Below are positions 45,541-55,180 of a DNA stretch of 64,000 nucleotides, piece by piece. The notes beneath the pieces were generated by a model. That model saw only the letters and a list, made by a program, of their open reading frames with translations, was not told the origin of the DNA and did not search any database. Location of the stretch: assembly GCA_014799665.1 (NCBI GenBank), contig JAAVHP010000004.1, positions 124,001 to 188,000 of the forward strand, in the 5' to 3' direction. Positions within the stretch are counted from its first letter, which is position 1; every line of letters begins with the position of its first letter. The position numbers and the translations under genes are program-made. The stretch comes from Clostridiales bacterium (lineage in GTDB: Bacteria; Bacillota; Clostridia; Christensenellales; Pumilibacteraceae).

Positions 45541-46166
45541 TACTTTTTCGGACGGCTGTTAAATCGATCTTCCACTACGGTCCAGTCGATTATTTGAAGT
45601 AGATCGTCTATATAATCGGCGCGGACGTTATAGTGTTTCAAATAATAGGCGTGTTCCCACACGTCTATATTCATAAGCGGGCAATAGCACAACGGTGCGT
45701 CTTGGTTGGGCGTAGTTATTATTTTTAAGTCTTTGCCGTCCGTTACGAGCCAGGCGTAGCCCGACCCGAAAACGGACAGCGCCGCCGCTTTCAGTTCGCT
45801 CTTGAACTTATCGAACGTTCCGAACGTTTTGTTTATCTCGCGCAGCAGCGCGCCCGTCGGCTTATCGCTCGACGGGTTTTTGAGCTGGTCGAAGTAAAAC
45901 CTATGGTTATAAACTCCGCCCGCATTGTTCCTTATCGCGTTCTGCAAGGGCTGCGGTAGCTTGTCGGCATAGCAAATCAATTGCTTTAACGGCAATTGCT
46001 TTAAGCGCGGGTCTTTCTCGATCGCAGCGTTGAGATTATCGATATACGTTTGCAAGTGCTTGTCGTGGTGCAGATGCATCGTCTTTTCGTCGATAAACGG
46101 TTCGAGCGCGTTATAGTCGTACGGCAGGGGGAGATTGATAAAAGGGTATATATTGTTTTCGTTCAT
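45540..46166 (-). CDS. Fe/Mn superoxide dismutase
   Basis: 208 residues. It turns superoxide into oxygen and hydrogen peroxide in the cytoplasm. The metal ligands are in place: His in TMHLHHDKHLQTY (about residue 33), His in GGVYNHRFYF (about 88), and Asp and His in NIDVWEHAYYLKHYN. The active-site stretch FGSGYAWLV and the family Pro-Leu start (INLPLPYDYNALEPFID) also fit. AAGGAG lies eight bases before ATG. Single gene, ended by the hairpin at 45506. Metal choice (Fe or Mn) cannot be told. Oxygen defence fits an anaerobe that meets traces of air. Confidence 0.92.
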   Translation of the reverse strand: MNENNIYPFINLPLPYDYNALEPFIDEKTMHLHHDKHLQTYIDNLNAAIEKDPRLKQLPLKQLICYADKLPQPLQNAIRNNAGGVYNHRFYFDQLKNPSSDKPTGALLREINKTFGTFDKFKSELKAAALSVFGSGYAWLVTDGKDLKIITTPNQDAPLCYCPLMNIDVWEHAYYLKHYNVRADYIDDLLQIIDWTVVEDRFNSRPKK

Positions 46167-46293
46167 GATATGCTCCTTTTTCTATTATTTATGAAAAGAC
46201 GATAATATATGTGATTTTTGGGTTGTTAGTCATTTATTCATAAACTTAGTATAGAGATAGCGGGATATAATACATACTTTATATATATTCTAC

Positions 46294-46323
46294 TTGACAA
46301 ATACAATCGAAGTATGGTAGAAT
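46294..46323 (+). promoter_or_regulatory. promoter of the thioredoxin lipoprotein gene
   Basis: TTGACA (46294-46299), 18 bases, TAGAAT (46318-46323). Confidence 0.75.
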
Positions 46324-46335
46324 TATAAGAACAAT

Positions 46336-46369
46336 GGCGTTGGAAGCTTTTTTCCTGCGCCGATTTTTT
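46336..46369 (+). terminator. leader hairpin with U-tract (possible attenuator)
   Basis: GGCGTTGGAA pairs with TTCCTGCGCC, followed by GATTTTTTG. It begins about six bases after the expected transcript start and ends about 25 bases before the gene. Confidence 0.5.
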
Positions 46370-46392
46370 GTAGGAGGCAATTTAGAGGCGGT

Positions 46393-49300
46393 ATGAAAAA
46401 GCGAATTTTAGTTTTGTTTGCGGTTATCATTGCGGCGTTCGGGCTCATCGGGCTGTGCGTCGGGTGTAACGGCGAAAAGATGGATTACAGTGTTACCGTT
46501 CTTTCTCCGGACGACGCGCCGCTTTCGGGCGTGACGGTATCGTGGCTTTCGGGCGACAAGGTTAAGGGCAGTGCGGATACCGACGAGCTCGGCAACGCTA
46601 CGGTCAGTATTCCTGCGGGCACGTACACGATCGGGCTCAGCGGTTACGCCGAGGGGCTCAGCTACACCGAGGTATCGGTGAACGCGAGCATGGCGAACGT
46701 TCGCATTAAGCTCAAAGTTCAACAGGTCAACTACACGGTGACCGTTCTCGACAAGTCGCAGCAGGCTGCGTCGGGCGTTGAAGTGCAGTGGCTGGACGCC
46801 GATGACAACGTGGTCGGCACGGCTACGACGGACGCAAGCGGCATCGCGGCGTGCGAACTTCCGTACGGCACGTATACAATTCTTTTGAACAAGCTTCCGA
46901 GCGGAAATATTCCGAGCGGCGAGTTTTCCGTGACCGGCGCAAGCCCTACGATCACCGCCTCGCTCATCGACGGCGTTGCCGAGAAGTACAGCGTAACGGT
47001 CAAGACGGCGGGCGGGCTTTTGTACAAGAAAGTTACCGTCAATCTTTACAGCGGCGGCACCAAGCTCGTCAAGTCGGCGGAAACCGACGATTACGGCGTG
47101 GCGACATTCGACGTAGAGGACGGCGTATATTCGGCGCGCTTGTCTACGGGCGACATGGCTAAGCTTGCTGGCTATACCGAAACGCGCGCTTCGCTCACGG
47201 CGTCCAAGCGTTCGGGCGAGATCATTTTGACCTCGGCGGTTAGAACGGACGCGCCTACTTCCGACACGCGTTACGTGATCGGCGATATAATTCACGATTA
47301 CACCTTCACCATGACCTACCAGAGAAAAGACGAGAACGGTGCGCTTGTCGACAAGACGCCGTGGTCCAAATCGATCACTCAGCTTTTCAAAGACGGCAAG
47401 GAAGCTATCCTCATCAACAACTGGGGAACGAACTGCTCGTGGTGCGTTAAGGAAATGCCCGCCATGCAGCGCGCGTACGACAAGTACGGCGACAAGATCG
47501 AAATAATCGCGGTAAGCAATTACAACGGCGGCGACCGCGACAGCGTTATCGAGGAATATTACAACACTAACGGCTACACCTTCCCTATGATGCGCGATAC
47601 GAACAGCCTTGCTATCAAGTTCGCGCTTACGGGCTGGCCCACGACCATAATCATCGACCGCTACGGCGCAATCGCGCGTGTCGAGAGCGGCGCGGTCGCG
47701 GACGACGAAGCGTGGGAGCGCATGATCAATAAATATATCGGTGCGGACTACGTTCAGTCCTTCACTCCCGGCGACAAGGAGAGCGAATCGATAACGACCG
47801 AGGTCGCCAAACCCGACGTTACCGTTCCCGCCAACCATTACGAAACGGTCGCTCAAACCATCAACAAGACCGATACCTTCCCGCAGGGCGCGTCTGTCGT
47901 ATGGCGCGGCGAGACCCAGAACGATATGGCGTGGCCGTTCATGCTCAAAGAAGTTGACGGCGCGCAGGTCCTTTACTCGTCCAACGAGAAAAAAGCCAAC
48001 TCTATGTCGACCATCTACGCGACGGTCACCGTAGAGCCCGGCAACGTTTTCACTTTCGATTATAAATCGCAAACCGAGGACGCGGACATTTTGTCGATCG
48101 TTTGGGACGGCAAGATCATCAAGCAAATTTACGGCGACAGCGATGGCTGGCAGACCTGCTATCTGTATACCGACCTTGCGGGCGGCGCGCACACGCTGGC
48201 TATGGCGTATATCAAGGACGGCTCGACCAACGTCGGCTTCGATAACGTTTATATCAAGAACGTGCGCTTTACCAAGTTCGCCGATATGCCTGCAACAGGC
48301 ATCGATATGTTCCGCGCAGCGGCGTACGGCGTGCCTAAGGACGGCGATAAGCTTTTCCCGTACTATGCCGACGTTTATCTCGACGAAACCGACGGCTACT
48401 ACCACGTAGATACTTCCAAGCTCCAAAATAAAGATTACGCCGGCAACGACGAAAAGCCGTTGCTTTTGGTCAATCTCATGAACGCCACCAACTGGATGCC
48501 GTATTCGATCGGTCAGCTTGTCTACCTTGTTTCCGCCGAAACGGGCGCGTATATCGTAGACTGCAACTTCGATATAGGCGAGGGCAAAAAGGACTACCGC
48601 GACGAGCTCATCGAGTATATGCGCGTAGCTACTTCGTCCGACATAGAGGACTGCGTGCCCGTCGATAAACACTTGCACGACATACTCGTTAAGTTCATGG
48701 CTAACGCGAGCGGCACGGACAGCCACGATAAAGAATGGCTCGAAGCGTGCTACTTCTATTCGCACTACGGCGCTGGCGATCCCGTCGGCAACCCGATAAT
48801 GGGTCTTACAAACGCAACGGCGTACGAGGCGAAGCTCAACGAAACCAACGTTGCGGACATCACGCGCGACGTGTACCCGTTGCCGTCGGTCATATACAAG
48901 TTCACGCCCGAAGAGGACGGCTTGTACAAGATCGAATCGTTCATACCCGATAAGGACGCGTCGCAGTATTCGGCGCAGATTTGGCTGTACGACGACGAGA
49001 ACGACGCCGATCATCCGCTCGTGTACGACGGCGACGCCCGATTCTATCGCGACGCCAAGAACGAGCAAAACTTCACCGTCTACTATAACATGAAAGCGAA
49101 TCACGTCTACTATATGCAGCTCGCTTTCCTTGTGGCGGAGAAGGGTGTGTATAACTTCACCATAGAAAAAGTGAATAAGGACGTAATTCGGCTTCTGCCT
49201 TGCTCTGATAACGAGTACACCTACATTCTCGACGAAGACGGCAAGATTACGAGCGACCTTCTTCTTGCGGGTGCGGTCAGCTACTACGAGGACGACGACG

Positions 49301-49782
49301 GATTCTACCGTGTAGGCAACAAAGCCACCGCGAGCGATAGCGACCCGTATATCTACTTCGACGTTAAGTACGCGACCGCGCTTACGACCAAGCCGATCTC
49401 GACGCTCTATACCGAGGAACTGGTCAACCCGCTCAATACAAAAGAAAAGCTCGGCTATAAGACGTTCGATTTCACAAGGATGGCTGCGTTCTTCGATAAT
49501 GGAGACAACAACATTGTATTCAATGAAAAGTACGACTTGACGGTTCGCGGCGCGGAATACAAGGACTACACCGCCGATATTAAAGCGTACGTAGACGCCG
49601 CCGAGGCAAACGACGGACTCGTCAAGGTGGACGATAAGCTTGTAAAGATCCTTACGCTCTTTATCGAAACGCGTATCAACACCACTTTCTACGAAGACGG
49701 CAACGGCGGCTATACAGGTGAAAAAGCGCTCGAAAACGAGTGGTTGCGCCTCTGCTGGTACTATAAAACGTATACGGCGTAA
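46393..49782 (+). CDS. surface lipoprotein with Cna-B-like domains and a TlpA/ResA-type thioredoxin domain
   Basis: 1129 residues. The lipobox LIGLCVGCNG puts the lipidated Cys near residue 25. Three transthyretin/Cna-B-like domains follow (SVTVLSPDDAPLSGVTVSW, TVTVLDKSQQAASGVEVQW, SVTVKTAGGLLYKKVTVNL). A thioredoxin domain at about 310-450 has the active site NNWGTNCSWCVKEMP (Cys 348 and 351) and the cis-Pro stretch TGWPTTIIID. The remaining ~650 residues are beta-rich, partly like carbohydrate- or ligand-binding modules. It should act on thiols outside the cell. The polyferredoxin-thioredoxin fusion 3 kb downstream is a likely source of electrons. The ribosome site is GAGGCGGT. Confidence 0.8.
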   Translation: MKKRILVLFAVIIAAFGLIGLCVGCNGEKMDYSVTVLSPDDAPLSGVTVSWLSGDKVKGSADTDELGNATVSIPAGTYTIGLSGYAEGLSYTEVSVNASMANVRIKLKVQQVNYTVTVLDKSQQAASGVEVQWLDADDNVVGTATTDASGIAACELPYGTYTILLNKLPSGNIPSGEFSVTGASPTITASLIDGVAEKYSVTVKTAGGLLYKKVTVNLYSGGTKLVKSAETDDYGVATFDVEDGVYSARLSTGDMAKLAGYTETRASLTASKRSGEIILTSAVRTDAPTSDTRYVIGDIIHDYTFTMTYQRKDENGALVDKTPWSKSITQLFKDGKEAILINNWGTNCSWCVKEMPAMQRAYDKYGDKIEIIAVSNYNGGDRDSVIEEYYNTNGYTFPMMRDTNSLAIKFALTGWPTTIIIDRYGAIARVESGAVADDEAWERMINKYIGADYVQSFTPGDKESESITTEVAKPDVTVPANHYETVAQTINKTDTFPQGASVVWRGETQNDMAWPFMLKEVDGAQVLYSSNEKKANSMSTIYATVTVEPGNVFTFDYKSQTEDADILSIVWDGKIIKQIYGDSDGWQTCYLYTDLAGGAHTLAMAYIKDGSTNVGFDNVYIKNVRFTKFADMPATGIDMFRAAAYGVPKDGDKLFPYYADVYLDETDGYYHVDTSKLQNKDYAGNDEKPLLLVNLMNATNWMPYSIGQLVYLVSAETGAYIVDCNFDIGEGKKDYRDELIEYMRVATSSDIEDCVPVDKHLHDILVKFMANASGTDSHDKEWLEACYFYSHYGAGDPVGNPIMGLTNATAYEAKLNETNVADITRDVYPLPSVIYKFTPEEDGLYKIESFIPDKDASQYSAQIWLYDDENDADHPLVYDGDARFYRDAKNEQNFTVYYNMKANHVYYMQLAFLVAEKGVYNFTIEKVNKDVIRLLPCSDNEYTYILDEDGKITSDLLLAGAVSYYEDDDGFYRVGNKATASDSDPYIYFDVKYATALTTKPISTLYTEELVNPLNTKEKLGYKTFDFTRMAAFFDNGDNNIVFNEKYDLTVRGAEYKDYTADIKAYVDAAEANDGLVKVDDKLVKILTLFIETRINTTFYEDGNGGYTGEKALENEWLRLCWYYKTYTA

Positions 49783-49783
49783 A

Positions 49784-49890
49784 TTAATTAGGAATTAGAA
49801 ATTAGTAATTAGGAATTAAAGAAGAAAAAATTAATATAATCACCGCGCAGTGTTCAATCATTCCTAATTCACAATTCCTAATTTACTTCA
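49784..49890. repeat. short inverted repeat of AATTAGGAATTA type
   Basis: TTAATTAGGAATTAG and AGTAATTAGGAATTA (left) face ATTCCTAATTCACAATTCCTAATTTA-like DNA (right, about 49862-49887). The stretch between two lipoprotein genes can fold into one long hairpin. It resembles small noncoding palindromic elements. Confidence 0.5.
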
Positions 49891-49929
49891 CCCCGTATCA
49901 ATCAGTAATCAACCTTAGGAGGTAAAATT

Positions 49930-52305
49930 ATGGTAAAACACAGTAAGAGATCGATACTTGCTATCATTCTTACGCTCTGCGCTGCTCTTTGCTTCGGCTT
50001 GCTCGCAGCGTGCAGCGACGAGCCTACCAATCAAGCGGAAACGTACACCATCACTGTTACGGCGGATGACGGTACGCCCGTAAAAGGCGTCGAGGTAACC
50101 GTCAACAAGGGCGGCGCGTCCTTCGACCCCAAGACGACCGGCGAGGACGGCAAAGTTTCGTTCGAGCTTCTCCCCGATGATTATGAGCTTTCTTTAAATA
50201 AGCTCCCCGACGGCTATGAAGAGCCCGCGGACAGCGAGTTAAAGCTCAATGCAACCGACAGGGATTACACAATCAAGCTCAACAGGAAGTTTGCGTACGT
50301 AGTAAACCTTGTTAACCAGGACGGCACTCCCTTCACTGTAGAGGGCAATTATCAGGTCGGCATTTGCTACGCTTCCGACGCGTCTAACTGCCTTCAACCC
50401 GTTACGCCCGTTAACGGCGTAGCGCGTATAGAAGCAGATAAGGACTCGTATCACGTTCAGATCATCGACCTTCCCGAAGGATATATTTTCGAGGGCTACG
50501 AATTAGGTCAGGAAAGCAGCTACTACACCGGCGCCGATTTCAGCGAGACCGTCACCGAAATGACGATCAAGATCTACAAGCTCAATACTATCGACCTTTC
50601 CAAAGACGGCATGACGGATACGGAAAAAAAGGCGTTTGCGGCAAGCAATAAAGTGCACGGCTTCGATACCGCGCGCAAGGCATATAATATAAAGGGCGAT
50701 CTCAAACCGGGCGAAAGCGTTTACTACGTACTCACCCCCGAGCTAACCGGTATGTACAATCTCCACCAGAACGACGAGGTCACCGGTGAACAGCTTCTTA
50801 ACTACTATTACAGCCAAACGTTTAAGGTGAGCGGCACTCCCGAAGAATTCATCCCGACCGGAAGAGGCATGAACCTTGTAAAAGGCAATACCTATTATAT
50901 TTACGCCGCAAACGAGGGCAATACCACGGTCAAACTCAATTCCGTGCTCGATATTCCGTACAACTCGTATCTTATTTACAGCGGCGTGGGCGGCACGCTC
51001 GAACTCACCGTAGGCAAAGCCGATACCAACGCTATTATTGAGTTTAATCCCAACGCGGCGGGCAAGTACACCTTGACCGTTAAGAGCGACGTTAACGCGT
51101 ACGTTGCAAGCACAACGGTACTGCCCAGCGAAACGCCCGAAAAAGCTCCCGCCGACGATGACGAATACGCCAAGAACGCAAGCGCGGAAATCGATTATTC
51201 CGCTACTGATTTTTCTCAAAAAGCCACCGTCTACTATGCGGTAGCGGTTAAAGCCGATAGTTATCCCGTAACGATTTCGGTAGAGCTCAAAAAATCGGAT
51301 GAAAGCGAGAAAAAATACGAATATGCCGAGGTAAAGGATACGCTTACCAAGTTTGCCGATAAGCAAGCCGGAACTACCCTTATCGGCGTTCCTATGGACG
51401 GCTCGGCGGAGCTTGTTTACGACGACGAAAATCAGGTATATACGTATAACGGCAAAGTCGTAGTAGTAAATATTACGGGCAATCTTGATACTGCAAGGTA
51501 CGCCGACGGTGGTAGCCTTGCTTATTTGGGAACAGAGGCGTTCACGGCGAGTCCGTTATATACTTACGTCAAAGACACGACTACGACCGATTATACGTTG
51601 TTCCTGCGTGGTTTTGACGAGTATGATTATGTGGACGGTAGATTTGGGCCTACTCCCGTCATACCCGATAAGAGCGAATATAAAACGCAAAACTGCTACG
51701 CGAACTTCGTAAACGCAGACGGCGTTTACCCGCTTACTAACGAACTCAAAGACTTCCTCGAAAAGTTCTACGAAACTAATTACGACTTGTTCTATTATTT
51801 AATATCCGAAGATGCCGATCTTGAATGCGGCTGGATGTTCCCGCTTTACTACTATGACGTAGAACCCGAGGCTGACGTGATCGTAGGAGAATACAAGTTT
51901 GTAAAACACGTGTATTTCGACGAAGTGTATAACGAGGAAACCGATGATTTCGATAAAGTAAAGAAAGAAGTAGCAGTTGGCGACGACAAAAGAGTTTGGG
52001 ATCAGGAATCCCAGAGCATGATTACCGTTGCGTATACCGATGAAGAGTATAGGCTGGTCGTAAAAGCTAACGGGCAGTTCTCCATTGAACAGCAGTTCGG
52101 TGATGAAGGCGAGTACGACGAAGTGGAAAGCGGTTCTTGGAAAAACGAAGACGGCGTTTATACCTTCACCGTTCCCGATGGTTGGGTAATAGATGCGGAT
52201 AATTGGGTAACTGCCGATTTAGTATACACCGTTACGTTCGATTCCGAGGCAGGTACTATAAAGCTTGTCGGTAGCGATCAATCCGAATGGCAGTTCATAG
52301 CCTAA
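49930..52305 (+). CDS. surface lipoprotein with Cna-B-like domains
   Basis: 791 residues, starting eight bases after AGGAGG. Lipobox FGLLAACSD, lipidated Cys near residue 28. Two or more transthyretin/Cna-B-like domains follow (TITVTADDGTPVKGVEVTVN, YVVNLVNQDGTPFTVEGNY). The middle has beta-rich segments of the form YYVLTPELTGMYNLHQN, also seen in the lipoprotein at 10576, and the C-terminal end is acidic with a short beta domain. It probably shares transcription with the thioredoxin lipoprotein upstream, although a palindromic repeat separates them. No catalytic motif seen. Confidence 0.75.
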   Translation: MVKHSKRSILAIILTLCAALCFGLLAACSDEPTNQAETYTITVTADDGTPVKGVEVTVNKGGASFDPKTTGEDGKVSFELLPDDYELSLNKLPDGYEEPADSELKLNATDRDYTIKLNRKFAYVVNLVNQDGTPFTVEGNYQVGICYASDASNCLQPVTPVNGVARIEADKDSYHVQIIDLPEGYIFEGYELGQESSYYTGADFSETVTEMTIKIYKLNTIDLSKDGMTDTEKKAFAASNKVHGFDTARKAYNIKGDLKPGESVYYVLTPELTGMYNLHQNDEVTGEQLLNYYYSQTFKVSGTPEEFIPTGRGMNLVKGNTYYIYAANEGNTTVKLNSVLDIPYNSYLIYSGVGGTLELTVGKADTNAIIEFNPNAAGKYTLTVKSDVNAYVASTTVLPSETPEKAPADDDEYAKNASAEIDYSATDFSQKATVYYAVAVKADSYPVTISVELKKSDESEKKYEYAEVKDTLTKFADKQAGTTLIGVPMDGSAELVYDDENQVYTYNGKVVVVNITGNLDTARYADGGSLAYLGTEAFTASPLYTYVKDTTTTDYTLFLRGFDEYDYVDGRFGPTPVIPDKSEYKTQNCYANFVNADGVYPLTNELKDFLEKFYETNYDLFYYLISEDADLECGWMFPLYYYDVEPEADVIVGEYKFVKHVYFDEVYNEETDDFDKVKKEVAVGDDKRVWDQESQSMITVAYTDEEYRLVVKANGQFSIEQQFGDEGEYDEVESGSWKNEDGVYTFTVPDGWVIDADNWVTADLVYTVTFDSEAGTIKLVGSDQSEWQFIA

Positions 52306-52347
52306 GATGTCGTTAAGCTAATTTCGGCAATCTAAATAACAGACACG

Positions 52348-52381
52348 ACTACGGCGATAACCGAACGGTTACCGCCGTAGT
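52348..52381 (+). terminator. strong hairpin after the lipoprotein gene
   Basis: ACTACGGCGATAACCG and CGGTTACCGCCGTAGT pair over 16 bases with one mismatch and a two-base loop. No long U-run follows, so it may end or protect the transcript. Confidence 0.5.
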
Positions 52382-52457
52382 TCGTTGTAACGGGATAGTC
52401 ACTGCGACCTAAAATCATTCCCTTGCCTTAGAAAGGGTTTCCCCCGTAAAGCAATAA

Positions 52458-52496
52458 AAACCCCCGCTGCGTAATTACTCTGCGTGGCGGGGGTTT
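52458..52496 (-). terminator. terminator of the polyferredoxin gene
   Basis: On the minus strand AAACCCCCGC pairs with GCGGGGGTTT, followed by TTATTG. It directly follows the gene that ends at 52509 and could also work for the plus strand. Confidence 0.75.
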
Positions 52497-52508
52497 AACG
52501 TTTATTAA

Positions 52509-54356
52509 TTATTCTTGCGCTTCGTTATCGGCGTTCGTGCGTTCCTCGACAAGCTTCTTGAACTTATTTTCGAGATCTTCGTAATCGTGGAAGGACTGAG
52601 TGCTGTTGTATATCACGTAGCCGTCCTCGTCGACGATCACCGTCATGGGCCAAGTGGACTTGCCGCCGAGCAGGAGATAGGTCAAGCAGTTCCCGCCGTT
52701 CAGATTGTCCTGAGCAAAGGTAAGCGAGATTGTGAGCTCGCCCCAGCGGTCTTTTATGAATTGCTCAACGGGGCGAGTGGACGAGCCGTGTATTGCTATA
52801 ACGTCTATTTCCGGATGATTAGCGGCGAGCTCGTTGAAGTAGGGTATCTCGTTTACGCACGGCGTGCACCAGGTCGCCCAGAAGTTGATTACTGTAATTT
52901 TGCCGCGGTTGTCATATAGCGTAAAGCTTTCGTCCGAGCCGTACAGTTCTACCGTGAAGTCGGGCGCGAGATCGCCTACCGTATAGCCGATTTTGACTTC
53001 GTCGCCCCCGCCGCCGTTCCCGCTGTCGTCGGGTTTTTCAACGTCGATAAAGTTGTAGAATACGAGCGCGCCTATCAGCACGATGATTGCCGTTACCCAT
53101 GCCGCAAGCTGTACCCAGAACGATGCGCCGCGCTTTTTCTTTTCGGGCGTTTCGACTTTGGTCGTCGCCGTTTCTGTAATAGGCGTTTCAGTTTTTACTT
53201 CTTCGCTCGTTTCGGGCGTTACGGTGGGTTCGGTTTCTACAGTCGCAGCAGGTTCGGTTATCGCTTCGGTAGCCGTAGCGCCGAGCGAGATCTTTTTGTT
53301 TGCCGTGAGGTCGATCGGTTTTTCGAGCGTTTGCGTTTTGTCGTCGATAGCCGATTTATGTAGGAGCAGCTTAGAGCCTTTCCAGCGTATTGCCTTGGTC
53401 GGGCAGGCGGAAATGCACTGACCGCAGTTGATGCATTCGTGGTCGCCGACGCGCTTGACGTCCATTTTACAAACGGCTACACATTTGCCGCAGTTCGTGC
53501 AGTCGTCCTTATCGACCTTAACGCCGATAAGCGCTATGCGGTTGAAGAAGCCGTAGAGCGCGCCGAGCGGGCAGAAGAAGCGGCAGAAGAAGCGGAAAAT
53601 GAATATCGACGCCACAATAAACAAAACGAGCAGTGAGAATTTCCACGCGAACTGTCCACCGAGCATACCGAACATTTCAGCGTTGTCGGGGTGGATGAGC
53701 AAGCCTATTGCGCCGCCTATCGTTCCCGCGGGGCAGATGTATTTGCAGAACCCGGGGAGCGGCAGGTCGCGGAACGCGTAGGCGAGCGGTATTATTATAA
53801 CGAGCACTACGAGCAGTACGTACTTAAAGTACGAAAGCACGCGCGTAACGCGGCTCTTTCTCAGCTTGGGCGTGCGAATTTTATAGAGCAGCTCCTGACC
53901 GAGCCCGACGGGGCACAGCCAGCCGCAAATCGTTCGGGCGAACATAACGCCGAAGATCGCGAGTATGCCCAAAACGTAGTAGGGCGCGCGAATGGTGCTT
54001 TCGGCAAGCGCGTTTTGGAGTGCGCCGAGCGGACACGCGCCGACCGCGCCGGGACACGAATAGCAGTTGAGCCCGGGCACGCAAACGTACTTGGTCGTCG
54101 CGCTCGTGTAGATACTGCCCGTGATATAGCCCTTGATGTTCGCATTATACAAAAGCGCGGCATAGATCTGTACGAGCCTGCGCTTAGTGGGCAGGTGCGC
54201 GCAGATAAATTCTTTTACCGTGCGGCGCTGGTGCTTGACGCCCGTTGCTTCTTCCGTCTTTTTGACGAGCTTGTGATGGCGCACGCCACGCCAAACGAAG
54301 AACGCTATGACGAGGGCGGCTACTATACATAAAACTACGATCAACGCTACGTTCAC
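52509..54356 (-). CDS. NapH-type membrane polyferredoxin fused to a TlpA/ResA-type thioredoxin domain
   Basis: 615 residues. The N-terminal part has several membrane helices with NapH/CcoG-type cysteine pairs (CGWLCPVG at ~144, CKYICPAG at ~204, CRFFCPLG at ~258) and two 4Fe-4S clusters (CTNCGKCVAVC at 286-296, CINCGQCISAC at 308-318). A Thr/Glu-rich linker and one more membrane helix (~425-445) lead to an extracytoplasmic thioredoxin domain with ATWCTPCVNE (~494-497). The fusion suggests that electrons pass from a cytoplasmic donor through the clusters and membrane to the outer thiol pair. The partner gene lies 15 bases upstream. Likely target: exported thiol proteins such as the lipoprotein at 46393; this target is inference. 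Confidence 0.88.
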   Translation of the reverse strand: MNVALIVVLCIVAALVIAFFVWRGVRHHKLVKKTEEATGVKHQRRTVKEFICAHLPTKRRLVQIYAALLYNANIKGYITGSIYTSATTKYVCVPGLNCYSCPGAVGACPLGALQNALAESTIRAPYYVLGILAIFGVMFARTICGWLCPVGLGQELLYKIRTPKLRKSRVTRVLSYFKYVLLVVLVIIIPLAYAFRDLPLPGFCKYICPAGTIGGAIGLLIHPDNAEMFGMLGGQFAWKFSLLVLFIVASIFIFRFFCRFFCPLGALYGFFNRIALIGVKVDKDDCTNCGKCVAVCKMDVKRVGDHECINCGQCISACPTKAIRWKGSKLLLHKSAIDDKTQTLEKPIDLTANKKISLGATATEAITEPAATVETEPTVTPETSEEVKTETPITETATTKVETPEKKKRGASFWVQLAAWVTAIIVLIGALVFYNFIDVEKPDDSGNGGGGDEVKIGYTVGDLAPDFTVELYGSDESFTLYDNRGKITVINFWATWCTPCVNEIPYFNELAANHPEIDVIAIHGSSTRPVEQFIKDRWGELTISLTFAQDNLNGGNCLTYLLLGGKSTWPMTVIVDEDGYVIYNSTQSFHDYEDLENKFKKLVEERTNADNEAQE

Positions 54357-54371
54357 GTTTTCCCCTCCCTC

Positions 54372-55169
54372 TCAGCCTAAACCTATGCACTCGGTGCAAA
54401 TGTTGATCGCCTTTACAAGTACGTCGTGCGCGCCGCCGTTGAGCGCGCCCACTATTATAAAGGTTACAGCGACGACCGCGACCGCGCCGCGAACTATCCA
54501 CAGCGCTAGGTCGGTCGACAGCGTGTTAAGTATTTTTTCATACCACTTAACGCCCTTTTCTTTGGGCGTGCCATTGCCGTTTTTGATCATCGCTTTGAGC
54601 GCGGCGAGCTGTCTGTTTGCAAGCACGCCGTTCACGACCGCCGCTGCGACGAGCGCGGCAAAGCTTACGAGAACGCAGGGCAGAACGTTTTTCGTCATGG
54701 CGAATATTTCGGCGGTGACGTTCTCGCTCTTGAAGTTCGCGGTATCAAGAAGATAGCACAGCGAAGCGATAGTGCAGGCGAGCGTTGCGGCAAGTGCTAC
54801 TCCCCATACTATATAGCGAATGAGTTTGAGTTTTTTATAGTTTTGTGCGGCTTGCACATAGTCCTCGCCCTCGCCGCCGCTCGGAGTTTTAGGCGATAAA
54901 AGGCGTAACGCGTCTTCGCTTTTGCGCTTGGCTTTAACGTCATACAGCGGGAAAATCACGCCGCAAACGATAAGTCCCGCGAGCACGAAAAAGGGTATCG
55001 CTATTTCTTTCAGTCGCGCCGAAACTATCTCTCGCGTGAACACCACGCCCGTGCCGCGCCCCGAATAATAAATATCCGCGGCAACGCAAATAAGCGCGAT
55101 ACCTATCGCTACCGCGAACACCCCCACGATTATCGAATATATTAATCTGATTTTTTCCGTTTTGTTCAT
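54372..55169 (-). CDS. four-helix membrane protein ending in CTECIGLG
   Basis: 265 residues from the ATG at 55169. An ATG seven codons earlier lies within the promoter and is rejected. Four membrane helices are visible (about 10-35, 60-80, 120-145, 155-180, with a last one near 230-250 next to the end). The C-terminus KAINICTECIGLG matches the end of small CxxC proteins (CD1871A type) found beside thioredoxin/ferredoxin membrane genes, so the two cysteines may exchange electrons with the fusion protein encoded next. The predicted transcript start is only ~5 bases before the ATG and no ribosome site fits, so translation may be nearly leaderless. Confidence 0.75.
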   Translation of the reverse strand: MNKTEKIRLIYSIIVGVFAVAIGIALICVAADIYYSGRGTGVVFTREIVSARLKEIAIPFFVLAGLIVCGVIFPLYDVKAKRKSEDALRLLSPKTPSGGEGEDYVQAAQNYKKLKLIRYIVWGVALAATLACTIASLCYLLDTANFKSENVTAEIFAMTKNVLPCVLVSFAALVAAAVVNGVLANRQLAALKAMIKNGNGTPKEKGVKWYEKILNTLSTDLALWIVRGAVAVVAVTFIIVGALNGGAHDVLVKAINICTECIGLG

Positions 55170-55180
55170 AATTAAGTATA

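Noticed and set aside
46408..49104. 898-codon antisense frame inside the thioredoxin lipoprotein gene
   Set aside because: Same reasoning: Arg/Val-rich shadow with no motif, opposite a well supported gene.
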